Positions 1 through 10,324 are shown, counted from the first letter of the stretch. The stretch is 64,000 bases of DNA from Arsenicibacter sp965247375 (GCA_965247375.1 CBDFHU010000078.1:11138-75137), one strand, 5' to 3'. Made by a program: numbers and translations. The notes: generated from the sequence alone by a model not told the origin.

Positions 1-7
1 TTGCCGG

Positions 8-3000
8 ATGCGCGCCATTCTTTTACTGTTGGGAATATTGTATGCATGGCCGGATTTTGCCCAATCGTCAACTATACAGAGCCCTTACCGTGTTACGGTC
101 CGGCATATCGGGGTTGATCAGGGGTTACCCAACCGCACGGTTTTAAATGTTGGTCAGGATAGTGAGGGGTTTATATGGATCGGTACTATCGATGAGGTAT
201 ACCGGTTCGACGGCCAGCAGGTTGTGCCGTTGTCTGTTTTGGATTCTTCAGCCAGGCATGTCAGAACGATCAATATACTTATATCAGATGAATTCGGCAA
301 TCTGTGGCTGAATGGTGGTGGTACGGGTGATGAACGTAATCAGTATGTCATATTGAAAGGGCAAAAGAAACCTGAAGTTATCCAGGATGCTTTTAAAGAC
401 GCTCCTTTCACTAAAAACAGAATTAATATTTTTGTTACTTCGCCCCATAACTATGTCCGGTATCTTCGTACAAAGGATGGTACGATTTGGCGTCAGATAA
501 AACCCGGAAAGTTCAGGGCGATATTCCGCCATCCTTATCTGCGGAATAATTTCAAAGATGGTTTTTGCGAAACCGCGCAGAAAACGCTGCTGATTGCTGT
601 ACCATCGGGACCGGGGCAGTCCTCCGGTACGTTGACCGAAGTCGATACGAATGGCCGTGTACTTCGTCAGCGGTTTATGCCAACACTCATTAATCCGATT
701 TATCAGGCCCCTGACGGAACCATTTACTGCAACACATTTATTGATTATGCCAAGGCTGCCATGATGCCGGTGGGTGAGGCTGATGCTGTTTTGTACCGCC
801 TCAAGCCATCGGGTGCGCTCGAAAAGGTGATTATCCCGTTCATCCGGGATAATAAGGACCCGGTACTCAATACGATGGCCGGGGTAAATTCAAGCTATGA
901 TCCCGTGCATGGTCTTTTCTGGCTTTGTGGCCCGAATAAGCTCATGGCGTGGCACCCTCAATACGGTGTAGTGTTCGATATCCGGACTACCAATTTTCCG
1001 TCGGCTACTATCGGCGAATACCGGAATGTATTTATTGACCGTACCGGCGCCGTCTGGATATCAACGTTGAATGGGGTAGTGCTGCTGACCCTGGAGGAAA
1101 ACCATTTCCGACGCTTCCTGTATCTGGACGAACATAACAAAAACGGGGAGAAACTGGCGATCCGGGGCATCCTCCAGAATGGCCGCGACTTATGGGTGAA
1201 TGCCAACAGGCCTTATCTGGTTAATCTGCAAACCGGTTCCGGCCGGTTTGCACTGAATGAGACCGGAACGAAAATGGCATACACCCTCAACCTGTATCCG
1301 GTGATCCGCGATCCGAAAGGAAACATATGGGCTTCGTCCGGTGATATTATCAAAGTCAACCCGACTTCGTATGCGTTCGAAACCGGCCGCCTACAGCTTG
1401 ATAACAGTAGCATGAGCCTGTGGCATGACGGGCGTAAACGGATATGGGTGGGTCATCTCCGCGGTCTGTCCGTGTTTGATACTGAGACCGGAAAAGATCA
1501 GCTCTTTACAGGATATAACCAGTTCAACACACTCGCCGAAAGTCAGGTTAACGGCTTCTTCCCGGACAAGCGGCTCAGAAAAGTGTGGCTGGCAACCAAT
1601 ACCGGACTCTACCTCTTGGACACGCTCAGAGGAATTGTTGATCACTATAGCGTGGCTGGTAAAGACGTACATCATCTTCCGTTTGATAACATTACGTTTG
1701 TGTATCCGGACCCGGACCAGGCAGACCGATACTGGCTGGCCACGCGGGGCGGCGGCCTTTTTTTATGGCACAGACCATCGGGTGTCTGTCAGGCCTTTAC
1801 CCAAAAAGAAGGTTTGTCAGATAATACCTTGTATGCGATTTACGAAGATCGCTATAACCGGCTCTGGCTCCCCAGTAACCGCGGACTGATGAGTTTCCAC
1901 CGAAAAACACATCAGGTGCAGATTTATCATACCGCCGACGGGATTACCGAAGAAGAGTTTAACCTGCTGGCCCACCTGCGTGGTAACGATGGACAGTTAT
2001 TTTTTGGTGGTCTAAACGGCGTGACTGCCTTTTATCCGGACCGTATCCAGCCGCAAAAGCCGTTGCTTGTCCCGTTCTTAGTGACTAAATATCAGAAGCT
2101 CAACACGGAAAACGGCGCCCTGGAAGACCATTTTGCGGAATATGAACGGGAAAAGGCCGTACATCTGTCGCCGGCCGACCGGTTATTCAGTCTGTCGTTT
2201 TCGCTGCTGGATTTCCGTCAGCTGGGTGTCAACCGGCTTTGGTACCGGATTGAGGGCTGGCAGGATAACTGGGTGATGCAGGAAGCGCTTGATTTGCGCA
2301 TTAACGGGTTGCCGGCGGGGGAATACACGCTTCAGGTCCGTGCGCAGCGCGGTAATGGCGACTGGGCCTCAGGCGTTATCAGTATTCCGGTTGAGGTAGA
2401 TAAGCCGTTTTATCTGCGGACCTGGTTTCTGCTGTTAACGCTGGTGCTTACCGTTACCGGCGGGCAGATGCTGTTCCGGTGGCGCAACCGGCAATTAGTA
2501 GCCGAAAAAATCCGGCTGGAACAGGAGGTTGCCCGCAGGACGGCTCAAATTGAACGCGACAAGGCTGTTATTGAGCAGGATAAAACGATTATCGAAAAGC
2601 AGGCGGCTGATCTGCGCGCCAATGACACACTGAAATCCCGCTTTTTTGCCAACGTATCGCATGAATTCCGGACGCCGCTGACCCTGCTGTTGGGGCCGAT
2701 GCAATACCTGTCACGGCAGGTAGTTGACCCGGGCGCCCGGCAACTGCTGGGGACAATGGAGCGAAATACGCAGCAACTGATGACCCTGGTTAATGACCTG
2801 CTGGATCTGAGCCGGCTGGATGCCGGTAAGCTGGTACTTAACGAGAAACCGGGCGATTTATCGCTTAGTCTACAGCAAATTGTGGCCAACTTTACGCCTG
2901 CCGCAGCGCATGAAGGTGTCGGCTTGTCCGTTACCGGTGCGGAACAGCCTTGCTGGATGATGCTGGATGTGCAAAGGTTCGAAACCGTAATACGGAATCT

Positions 3001-4198
3001 GCTGAGTAACGCTATCCGATATACGCAGGTTGGCGGTTCGGTACGCATTCAGCTTACAGTCACCGTTCACACGGCAACGGTGACTGTAACCGATACCGGA
3101 GCGGGTATTCATCCCGACGACTTGCCCCATATTTTTGACCGGTATTTTCAGACCAAACAGGTTGATAAGCCCCTGCGTGGCGGAACCGGCATCGGCCTGG
3201 CCCTTTGCCTTGAGTATTGCCGGCTCTGGGGGGGGAGTTTGTTGGTAGACAGTGAGTTGGATAAGGGTAGTGTGTTTACTGTTGTCTATCCTGTCCGGCA
3301 GGTTGACGCGCCTGAATCGGAAGAACACACGGTGTCGCCGGTAACTGGGGCGGCTGAAGGTGTGACTGAACCGGCTTTTCCGGAAGAGTCAGCGGAGGAA
3401 GAAAGCTCTGAACCGGCGGGGGTAGTAACCGTGCTGGTCGTTGAAGATCATGCCGATCTGCGGTTTTATATCAAAACGATTCTGGCGCCTTATTACAGTA
3501 TCCATACGGCCAGAAACGGGAAAGAGGCCCTCGAATGGTTACAGGCCTGTCAGGAGGGTGATCTGCCGAAAGCCATTGTTTCGGACATTATGATGCCTGA
3601 ACTTGATGGCCTGACGATGAGCAGGCAACTGCGGGAGCATGAACAGTGGCGGCATATTCCGATTGTGCTCCTGACAGCCCGTGCTGATCTCGAAAGCCGG
3701 CTTCAGGCCCTCCGGATGGGCGTTGCCGATTATCTGACCAAACCGTTTCAGGAAGCTGAGCTGATTGCCCGTGTCCGTAATCTGCTGGCCCGCGGCGAGG
3801 AGCAGGTAAACTGGAGTGCCTATGCAGCTGCTCCGGAAGTCGTCTTCGTGAGTGAAGCAGAAAGCGGCCAGCCCGACGCCGGCCTGATTAGTAAGGTACA
3901 GGAAATTATCAGAGAGAATCTGGGCAGTTCACTGCTCAATGTTAAATTCCTGGCCGAGGCTGTTCACATGAGCGAGCGCCAGTTTTACCGGCAATGTAAA
4001 GCCCTGACCGGAATGTCTCCTAATCAGTTGATTCATGAGGTGAGGCTACAGGTGGCGCACGACCTGTTGGAAAAAACGCCCGATGCATTGGTGAAAACCA
4101 TCGCTCTGGAAGTTGGCTATAGTAAGTCTTCTTATTTTATCCAGCTTTACCGCGAACGCTTCGGGGTTGCGCCCGGACAGTATCAAAGCCAGGGGTAG
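8..4198 (+). CDS. Hybrid two-component system sensor/response regulator (HTCS)
   Basis: A 1396-residue one-protein signalling pathway. A signal peptide (about residues 1-19) is followed by two-component propeller repeats (about 30-720, with many W-IG/W-AT blade motifs), a Y_Y_Y domain (about 736-795) and a single membrane helix (about 803-825). The histidine kinase has its H-box HEFRTPLTLLLGP with the phospho-acceptor His near 885, the N-box NLLSNAIRYT, and the G-boxes DTGAGI and GGTGIGLAL. A receiver domain follows (VLVVEDHADL; phospho-Asp near 1193 in SDIMMPELDG; TKPF Lys), then a C-terminal AraC-type helix-turn-helix (about 1292-1393). In Bacteroidota, HTCS proteins sense periplasmic glycans and activate neighbouring transport and degradation genes. 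The target here is unknown because the downstream genes are convergent and nothing upstream is visible. The start at position 8 gives a proper signal peptide. All catalytic boxes are intact. Confidence 0.95.
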   Translation: MRAILLLLGILYAWPDFAQSSTIQSPYRVTVRHIGVDQGLPNRTVLNVGQDSEGFIWIGTIDEVYRFDGQQVVPLSVLDSSARHVRTINILISDEFGNLWLNGGGTGDERNQYVILKGQKKPEVIQDAFKDAPFTKNRINIFVTSPHNYVRYLRTKDGTIWRQIKPGKFRAIFRHPYLRNNFKDGFCETAQKTLLIAVPSGPGQSSGTLTEVDTNGRVLRQRFMPTLINPIYQAPDGTIYCNTFIDYAKAAMMPVGEADAVLYRLKPSGALEKVIIPFIRDNKDPVLNTMAGVNSSYDPVHGLFWLCGPNKLMAWHPQYGVVFDIRTTNFPSATIGEYRNVFIDRTGAVWISTLNGVVLLTLEENHFRRFLYLDEHNKNGEKLAIRGILQNGRDLWVNANRPYLVNLQTGSGRFALNETGTKMAYTLNLYPVIRDPKGNIWASSGDIIKVNPTSYAFETGRLQLDNSSMSLWHDGRKRIWVGHLRGLSVFDTETGKDQLFTGYNQFNTLAESQVNGFFPDKRLRKVWLATNTGLYLLDTLRGIVDHYSVAGKDVHHLPFDNITFVYPDPDQADRYWLATRGGGLFLWHRPSGVCQAFTQKEGLSDNTLYAIYEDRYNRLWLPSNRGLMSFHRKTHQVQIYHTADGITEEEFNLLAHLRGNDGQLFFGGLNGVTAFYPDRIQPQKPLLVPFLVTKYQKLNTENGALEDHFAEYEREKAVHLSPADRLFSLSFSLLDFRQLGVNRLWYRIEGWQDNWVMQEALDLRINGLPAGEYTLQVRAQRGNGDWASGVISIPVEVDKPFYLRTWFLLLTLVLTVTGGQMLFRWRNRQLVAEKIRLEQEVARRTAQIERDKAVIEQDKTIIEKQAADLRANDTLKSRFFANVSHEFRTPLTLLLGPMQYLSRQVVDPGARQLLGTMERNTQQLMTLVNDLLDLSRLDAGKLVLNEKPGDLSLSLQQIVANFTPAAAHEGVGLSVTGAEQPCWMMLDVQRFETVIRNLLSNAIRYTQVGGSVRIQLTVTVHTATVTVTDTGAGIHPDDLPHIFDRYFQTKQVDKPLRGGTGIGLALCLEYCRLWGGSLLVDSELDKGSVFTVVYPVRQVDAPESEEHTVSPVTGAAEGVTEPAFPEESAEEESSEPAGVVTVLVVEDHADLRFYIKTILAPYYSIHTARNGKEALEWLQACQEGDLPKAIVSDIMMPELDGLTMSRQLREHEQWRHIPIVLLTARADLESRLQALRMGVADYLTKPFQEAELIARVRNLLARGEEQVNWSAYAAAPEVVFVSEAESGQPDAGLISKVQEIIRENLGSSLLNVKFLAEAVHMSERQFYRQCKALTGMSPNQLIHEVRLQVAHDLLEKTPDALVKTIALEVGYSKSSYFIQLYRERFGVAPGQYQSQG

Positions 4199-4204
4199 TG
4201 TAAC

Positions 4205-4246
4205 GGATGCTGAGTCAGCAGTATAAACACCGCTGACTCAGCATCC
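4205..4246. terminator. Bidirectional terminator hairpin between convergent genes
   Basis: A perfect 15-bp inverted repeat (GGATGCTGAGTCAGC and its complement) with a 12-nt loop. It fills the gap between the end of the HTCS gene and the end of the convergent Ig-like gene. There is no long T-tract, so use in both directions is inferred from position and stem strength. Confidence 0.6.
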
Positions 4247-4252
4247 GGCAAC

Positions 4253-6020
4253 TTACTTACAGGCGGTACCGGTTACGACATACGTCATGGTGTCGGTACT
4301 GACTTCGCCGCAGTTGTTCTGATAGCTGACGCTGAACGTATACTCGCCTGGTTGCTTCACATTGAGGCCGTTGATGGCGTACGAACCGATCCTGCGGTAG
4401 ACGGTACTGAATACATAGCCGTTGGGACCAGTGATGGTATAGCCGGTTCCGAATCCGGTGCCGGTGAGCTGCACGGAGCAGTTGTCCGGGCCGAGGGCGG
4501 TGGTCTGAGTGATGGAAACGGCATCGGCGATGATGGTCTGATCGCACGAAAGCGAGACGGCGGCGGTTGCGATTGCCGTGCACTCGCCGGTAGTACCTGT
4601 TACCGACAGGGTTGTGGCCGACGTAACGTTGGTCAGGACTACGGCCGGACTCAGCACCCCGCTGCTCCAGGTATAGCTGTCTGCTCCGGATGCCGTCAGC
4701 GTTACGGAATTACCGGGGATGACCGCAAGCGCCGGCATAGCGGAAATACTCACTGGCGGAAGGGCATTAACGGTAACGCTGACTACGTTGCTGCTCACGA
4801 AGGCATCAGTTGCATCGTAGACCATTACCGAAAATGTTTGTCCCCCGGTGACGCCGGTTGAGACAGTGAGCGAATTCTCCGACGCTATACTCATGGCTCC
4901 ATCTGGCTGAATCCAGTCATACCGATACGGAGGCTCTCCGCCGCTGGCAGTGGCTGATACCACAAAGCTGGTGTTAGCACAGACCTGACTCTGGCTGGCC
5001 ACGACTGTAGCACTCAAAGGAGGGGCAGCCATGTTTACTGTTGCAGTAGCCGTAGCTGAACACTGGCCGGTCACGCCGGTAACGGACAGGGTGGTTGCCG
5101 AGGTAACATCGGTTAAGACGAGACTTGCACTTTTGACGCCGGTACTCCAGGTGTAGCTATCGGTACCCGAGGCAGTCAGGGTTACGCTGCTGCCGGACTC
5201 GATGGTCAGGCCGGGCGTGGCTGAAATGCTGACCGGAGGACATAGAATGGTGAGGGGGCCGCTGATCTGCTCGTGCGAAAAATCACGGTTTGAAATCCCT
5301 AACTTCCGGTTAGTACCTGTAGCGGCTGATGTAAACCCTATGATCCACTGGCCCGAGGTGGTTGTTTCGCTCCAGACTACTGCGTTACCGGGGTTTTGTA
5401 CACCCTGTACCAGTAAATGCTGCGAAATATCATTGGCGTCCGAAACCGTCCCGTTGTAGAGAGAGGGGTAATACATTTCACCGACAATACCTCCGGTCAT
5501 AGTTGCTGTAACACTCTGGCCAACGGTATAGCTGGTTGAGTTAGGTGAATAGGTAACGTTCAGTGTCGGTTTTGGCAGTACGGTAAATCCGCTCAGATCG
5601 GTATCGGCAAATTCAGAAGCCTCCAGACTCCCTACATCAAAAACCCGGTTACTGCCGGCTGCTGTAAACCGCACCACAAACCAGACCGATGTTTGCCCGC
5701 TTTGCCACGAAACCGTGTTATTGGTGGTACCTTCGCTGTTTTTCGATGAATGTAATGTCAGACGTTGGCGTACCTGTTGTGTTGGGATCACCGTCATACA
5801 GCGACAAGGTATATTTCCGCGAGCTGGTTCCGCCCGTCACCGTTACCGTAACGCTTTGCCCGACAGTATAGGTGGCGGAAAGCGGGGAGACGGAAACCGA
5901 CAACGCTGTTGCGGCCGCGTTTTTCGCCGGGCTGTCGTGAAAACGGGATGTGTGGCCCGCCAGACTAGCTGTTGCTGTGAATAGTAAGACTACAAAACAA
6001 GAAAGTATACCTGACTTCAT
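4253..6020 (-). CDS. Secreted Ig-like repeat protein, frameshifted (paralogue 1)
   Basis: About 588 residues once one extra base is removed in a T5 run at 5739-5743, where frame use switches between the N-terminal and C-terminal reading frames. The chosen Met gives a clear signal peptide (MKSGILSCFVVLLFTATASLAG). Two divergent beta-sandwich units follow, sharing the motif TYTVGQSVT, then Ig-like/PKD-like repeats of the type SGSSVTLTASG..YTWS.G with TTLSVTG..G.C.A.ATA. The last roughly 95 residues (from CDQTIIADA to GTACK) closely match the C-terminus of the gene at 7879-9280. The role is unknown; a surface or adhesive protein is inferred from the repeats. The C-terminal module does not look like a canonical type IX sorting domain. 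Confidence 0.75.
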
Positions 6021-6082
6021 GGAGGGTGAAGTGATTAAAATACGTGATGATTGAGACATGAGATCGGAATCGTGAAGGCTGT

Positions 6083-7759
6083 TTACGGGCAACTACCGGT
6101 AACCTGAAAGGAAGTGATAAAGGGAGAGGTCCCCGGGTTGCCGTATACGACGATATAGTAGGTGCCGGCTGTCCGCAGGTCGCCGACGCCGAGGAGCCGG
6201 TTGATTACCGGATTCCGGAAGCCACGGATACCGAGGTAGTTACCGGGACCGGTTACCGCGAACCATTGTCCCGTACCGGTAAATGTAGTCCGGCCCGGGC
6301 AATTGGCTCCGCCCAGAACCACCGAAGCCGGTGGGGTAGCGGTCAGAGAAAGAACACCCGTACAGATATTCGATGAAGACACGCCGCCCGGCGCCACCCA
6401 GTTGGACGTACTTCCGGTCAGGTCTGAAGTTTTTCAGGGTGCCGACGTTCTGGGTATTTGCCAGATTGGTCAGGCTGGTGATCTCTGTATTGGTTCCCCC
6501 GTCATCTCCCTGATTGAAGTTATAGTACGCCCGTAAACCGGTCTGCGTAGCCGGATTGAGCTGGCAGGCATAATTCAGCGCAATTTCATAGTCTTCGAGG
6601 GCGCGGTCCCAAATCCGTACCTCATCCAGTGTACCTGCGAAAGAGCTGTTTATGGCTTTGCTGATCCCGAGATAAATTTCATCGCCAACCGTACTGAGGG
6701 TCGTCAGACTGGCAGGCAGGGATTTGACTTCCTTCAGAACGCCGTCAATATAAAACGAGACCGCTGTGCTGGCTGACGGGTTTGTACTAACGGCAACATG
6801 GTGCCAGTTTCCATCATTTACGGCATAGCTGCCGGTAACGTTACCTCCGCCAAAAAAAACAGACAGGTATCCCGTATTGCGCATCAGAAAACCCCAGCGG
6901 CCACCCGTACCGGTAGTTCCCCAGTCCATAATGTAGGAGTCGGTGGTTGCCGAGGTTTTAATCCAGGCTTCGACCGTGCGTGCCGAATTCCCGGAAACCC
7001 CGTTCTGGCCTGTTGCGATATAACTGCCGCCCGCAAAGTTCAGCGCCGCGCCTTTGGCCCGTACGGTGACGGTAGCTGTTGCGGTTGCCGAACAGTCGCC
7101 GGTCGTGGCTGTTACAGAAAGGGTTGTTGTGCTGGCCGGAGCCACAACTATTTCTGTACTGGTCTCGCCGTTACTCCACAGATATGAGGTTCCCGTACCT
7201 GTCGCGGTGAGGGTGACACTTTGGCCGGAGCTGATTACAGAAGCGTTAGGGCTGACGCGGACTGACGGACTTGACAAAGCACCGCAGCCTACCGTCAGAT
7301 AGGGCGATCCCGAACCGGACCAGCCGTCACAGGGAAGAAAAGATGCTGAATCCCGTTTTGTTCGTTGCCAGTACAGTATTGCCGATATTCCGGAAAAATC
7401 TGCCACTCTGTACCGGTCCACTGAATAATCTGGTTATCCATTTTCCACGAGGGGGCACCGTTAATTGTACCGTTGACGAGGTAGGAGCCATTATAGTTGT
7501 CATAACTAAAGCCGTATACGTCCATCCGGGTGAGTGTGACTGCGCACGATGAGGTCTGTAGGCTAGCCGTGTTGTCTGCCATACGGGGAGTCACAGGCTG
7601 GTTCGGGACTATGGTTTGCCGCTGTGCGAGCGCAATCCGGCTTCCCGGTCCTGATACAAGGATCAGTATAAAAACTGAAAGCTGCATCATGTTGACTAGT
7701 GCGGTATTGCTGCGGGTAAGATGTTGAATGAGATAATAGATACTGTTAATTATGGTCAT
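6083..7759 (-). CDS. Secreted LamG/Ig-like protein, frameshifted (paralogue 2)
   Basis: Reads as about 558 residues after two corrections: one missing base near 7331-7335 and one extra base near 6421. The order is: signal peptide; a short module with NGAPSW and IIQWTGTEWQI that is shared with the next gene upstream; an Ig-like repeat (ISSGQSVTLTATG); a laminin-G/concanavalin-like domain (TVEAWIKTS, GNWHHVAVS, FAGTLDEVRIWDRAL); then a joint that becomes LTGSTSNWVAPGG in the corrected frame; then a C-terminal module ending VTGSCP. The start at 7759 is preferred because an upstream Met at 7873 would overlap the hairpin that ends the preceding gene. LamG domains bind sugars or proteins, so a surface-binding role is inferred. 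Confidence 0.7.
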
Positions 7760-7825
7760 AAAGTCTGATCCCTTGTTTGATTCGTAAAAATGTTGTGCAG
7801 CCTCTACGGTGGCCATGTTGACGTC

Positions 7826-7858
7826 ACTGAGGTCCTTTATTGAACACAGGACCTCAGT
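7826..7858 (-). terminator. Hairpin downstream of the third Ig-like gene
   Basis: An 11-bp perfect stem (ACTGAGGTCCT / AGGACCTCAGT) with an 11-nt loop, about 20 bases past the stop of the 7879-9280 gene. There is no strong T-tract. Confidence 0.45.
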
Positions 7859-7878
7859 AATTATCGGAAGCAAAAGAT

Positions 7879-9280
7879 TTATTTACAGGCCTCGCCTGTG
7901 GCAACATAAGTCATGGTGGCGTCGCTGGTTTCGCCGCAGGCATTTGTATAGCTCGTCTTGAGTGTATAGGTTCCTGGCTGAGTCACGTTTAAGCCGATGA
8001 TGGTGTAGCTGCCCACCCGCCGATAGACCGCACTGAAGACGTAACCGCCTGGGCCGGTAAAGACGAAACCTGTCCCAAAACCTGCACCTTTCAGGGCTAC
8101 GGAACAGTTGTCTGGCCCGAGCACGGCCGTTTGGGTTACCGATGTAGCCTTGGCCGTTATTGCGGGATTACAGGTGACAGACACCGTTGCTGATGCCTCG
8201 CCAATACAACCGTTTTGGTCCATGCCTAAAACGGTATAAGTGGTTGGTTTTGAGGGAGAGCCGGTTAATACAGTCGTGTTCGATCCGGTGTTCCAGGTAT
8301 ACGAAGCGGCTCCGGAAGCCGTAAGCGAAAACGTATCCCCACCCGTAATGGTCGTGGCAGAAGGATTTATCGTAACGGTTGGTGATGTGTTCACCGTGAT
8401 GGTTGCGTTTCCGGTCATGGTTGAACTGCAACCGTCACTTGTTCGGGCAGCCTCTACAGTGTAGATACCGGTATTGGTCTGGCTTCCAAATGAGATAGCC
8501 GAATTGGTTCCCTGAATCGCTGTACCTGAATTGGTGTTGCCCAGCTTTAATTGGTATGTGACACCCGACTCGGAGTTTGATAAGCCAATCGCTACACCAC
8601 TGCCGTCAGTACAATAACTGCCGCCACCTGTAACGGTGTACTGCGTAGGCGGGGCGCATAGAACGGTGACGGTGGCCGAGGCCGTGCCGGTACAGCCATT
8701 TGAGGTGCCGGTAACTGAGTAAACGGTTGTCTGGGTTGGTGATACACTTACCGTTGTGTTGGAGCTGGCGGGGGAGATATCCCAAAGGTATGTGTCAGCT
8801 CCGGAAGCTGTCAGCGTTGCCGACTGACCACTTATAATGGTTTGTGAAGAAGGAGATATACCGACAACCGGCGCATCAGGATTTACCAAAGACCCACACC
8901 CCCCGCTGAGCGTAAGTGCACCAAATCCACCCCAACCCGATACAAGGCAGGTTGGTTATTGACCCTGAATTGTTGGTCGCAAATGTTCCGTACTTGTTGT
9001 AAACAATTTCCCACTGGGATCCCGTCCAGCGGATGGTAAACAGTTCTCCCTCTCCGGGCGTTCCGGGGCTGGTCCATTGGGGGGCACCATTATACGTACC
9101 CGCAGGCGTGTAAGTACCCGTTGCATTTGCGGGTACTTCAGTACTGGACAACACGATGTTCTGAGGTACAAACGCACACGGAGATTGAGCGTTCACCGCA
9201 GCGAACGCGATGAGGGTAAGAAAAAATGCAGTTGCTACTTTCTTCAGTAGTAGCCCGGTTGTTAAATAATTAGTTGTCAT
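7879..9280 (-). CDS. Secreted Ig-like repeat protein, frameshifted (paralogue 3)
   Basis: About 466 residues after removing one extra base near 8933, which joins ITNLPCIGL to GGFGALTLSGGCGSLVNP. It begins with a signal peptide ending near VNAQ. The N-terminal module NGAPQW..IRWTGSQWEI is shared with paralogue 2. Ig-like units follow (IISGQSATLTASGADTYLW; TITGGDTFSLTASGAASYTW). The C-terminal module of about 95 residues (ALGPDNCS-type, here VLGPDNCSVALKGAGFGTGF, ending GEACK) is about as long as and very similar to that of paralogue 1. The three genes lie head to tail on the minus strand and probably arose by duplication and module shuffling. No function can be assigned beyond a likely surface or extracellular location. 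Confidence 0.75.
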
Positions 9281-9317
9281 TTTGCAAAAGGTTAAACTTA
9301 GTTTGACAGTATATTGA

Positions 9318-9388
9318 TTACTTACAGGTTTTGCCCGTGATCATGAAGGTCATGTGTAGTCACTGATTTCGCTGGAGGCGTTCTGGTT
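9318..9388 (-). pseudogene. 3' remnant of a fourth Ig-like paralogue
   Basis: Read on the minus strand this stretch encodes NQNASSEISD followed, one base out of frame, by MTFMITGKTCK and a stop. It aligns with the ends of paralogue 1 (NNCGEVSTDTMTYVVTGTACK) and paralogue 3 (NACGETSDATMTYVATGEACK), including Thr-x-x-Met-Thr and the terminal Cys-Lys. No gene body is present upstream; the similarity stops at the left arm of an 18-bp inverted repeat. Confidence 0.65.
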
Positions 9389-9413
9389 AAGGAGCAACCA
9401 GAACGCCTCCAGC
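9371..9413. repeat. 18-bp perfect inverted repeat
   Basis: The arms GCTGGAGGCGTTCTGGTT (9371-9388) and their exact complement (9396-9413) surround a 7-nt loop. The left arm is part of the gene remnant, so the right arm is an inverted copy of it. Either a terminator or the scar of a deletion with inverted duplication is possible. Confidence 0.6.
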
Positions 9414-9478
9414 TGCAAATAATACCAGAGTGCTTGGGATTACAAAGTAACATCATGTGTACCTGGGATGGGGGAAAA

Positions 9479-9520
9479 ATCAATACCCGAATCCTGCCAA
9501 TCAATACCCGAATCCTGCCA
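9479..9520. repeat. Tandem 21-bp direct repeat, two copies
   Basis: Two exact head-to-tail copies of a 21-bp unit beginning ATCAATACCCGAATC. They lie in the 457-base gene-poor stretch 9281-9737. Besides the remnant, the inverted repeat and the ArfB terminator, I see nothing else in that stretch. Two units are too few for CRISPR, and there are no spacers. Confidence 0.75.
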
Positions 9521-9648
9521 AAAGTGGTGTATTTTGGTGATGGGTTACTTCTGAGGGTAGGTTTGCCAGTGGGAGATGGCAATGCAAGTTTATCCTTTGT
9601 GTAATTGTAGATAAGATAAGTAAACAAGAGTTAGGAGGTGGAATCATC

Positions 9649-9683
9649 AAAAAAAGCCGCGGTATCCTGAGCGGTACCACGGC
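9649..9683 (-). terminator. Rho-independent terminator of arfB
   Basis: On the minus strand, a 9-bp stem (GCCGTGGTA / TACCGCGGC, one G-T pair) followed by seven T. It lies about 55 bases past the arfB stop. Confidence 0.7.
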
Positions 9684-9737
9684 GTTGAGGAGCCTGCGGA
9701 AGTAATAACGTTGTCGTGTTTTCATGGGTGTTGCCGG

Positions 9738-10142
9738 TTAGTCGAGCGCTACTTTGCGACGGTTTGCTTTGAGGTCCCCGCGCTTTTTCTTGTCCGTTCG
9801 CCGTTCTTCCTGCGACGCGCGGGTCGGGCGGGTTGCCTTGCGGGGCTTCGGTACCTCAAACGCCTTTTCAATCAGCCGGAAGAACTTCTTCGTTACTTTT
9901 TCCTTGTTGGCCAGCTGTGTCCGTTCGGTCTGGTGGGTCAGCACGAGCTCGCCTTCGGTAGTCAGCTTAGCAGCGAGCTTCTCCAGCAGAATGGTCCGTT
10001 CGTCGTCGGTCAGTAAGGCAGAACCTGTAACGCTGAAGCGCAGTTCAGCTTTGGTCGAGACCTTGTTGACGTTCTGCCCGCCCTTGCCGCCGCTACGGGC
10101 GAACTGGTAAGTAACATCGGGGAGTAATTTTTGTATGTCCAT
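9738..10142 (-). CDS. arfB: Alternative ribosome-rescue factor ArfB (peptidyl-tRNA hydrolase)
   Basis: 134 residues from the ATG at 10142. This matches the family length of about 135-140 better than an upstream GTG at 10169. ArfB enters the A site of ribosomes stalled on truncated mRNA and hydrolyses the peptidyl-tRNA. The catalytic GGQ is at residues 21-23 within RSGGKGGQNVNKVST, as in class-I release factors. The protein lacks codon-recognition domains. Its tail is strongly basic (KKKRGDLKANRRK), which in this family occupies the mRNA entry channel. It is a single gene with its own terminator. The low-GGQ, short form distinguishes it from PrfA/PrfB. Confidence 0.93.
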   Translation of the reverse strand: MDIQKLLPDVTYQFARSGGKGGQNVNKVSTKAELRFSVTGSALLTDDERTILLEKLAAKLTTEGELVLTHQTERTQLANKEKVTKKFFRLIEKAFEVPKPRKATRPTRASQEERRTDKKKRGDLKANRRKVALD

Positions 10143-10324
10143 AAACAGTCTGTTACGGGAGGACAACACCGTTAGCCCTGCAATATGTTTCAGAAAGCAC
10201 CTGAGCCCTTACTTTTTTCAGTTCAGGCTACCGGATTGACGGTTCAGCCGCGAGCCCGCTGGTTGTTCGCGGACTATACCCCAATTTTGACCCGTCAAAC
10301 AACAAATACTTTCCTCTTTTTGCC

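Noticed and set aside
4352..4861. Plus-strand open frame antisense to the first Ig-like gene (and similar antisense frames in other large genes)
   Set aside because: It is a by-product of codon bias on the opposite strand, with no signal, motif or start context; the minus-strand frame has clear domain structure.
9479..9520. Possible CRISPR array
   Set aside because: Only two units, directly adjacent, no spacers, no cas genes in the window.
9322..9627. A 101-codon minus-strand frame across the gene-poor gap
   Set aside because: It translates straight through the two 21-bp tandem repeats (giving GRIRVLI twice) and through the paralogue remnant in the wrong frame; composition is poor and nothing resembles a family.
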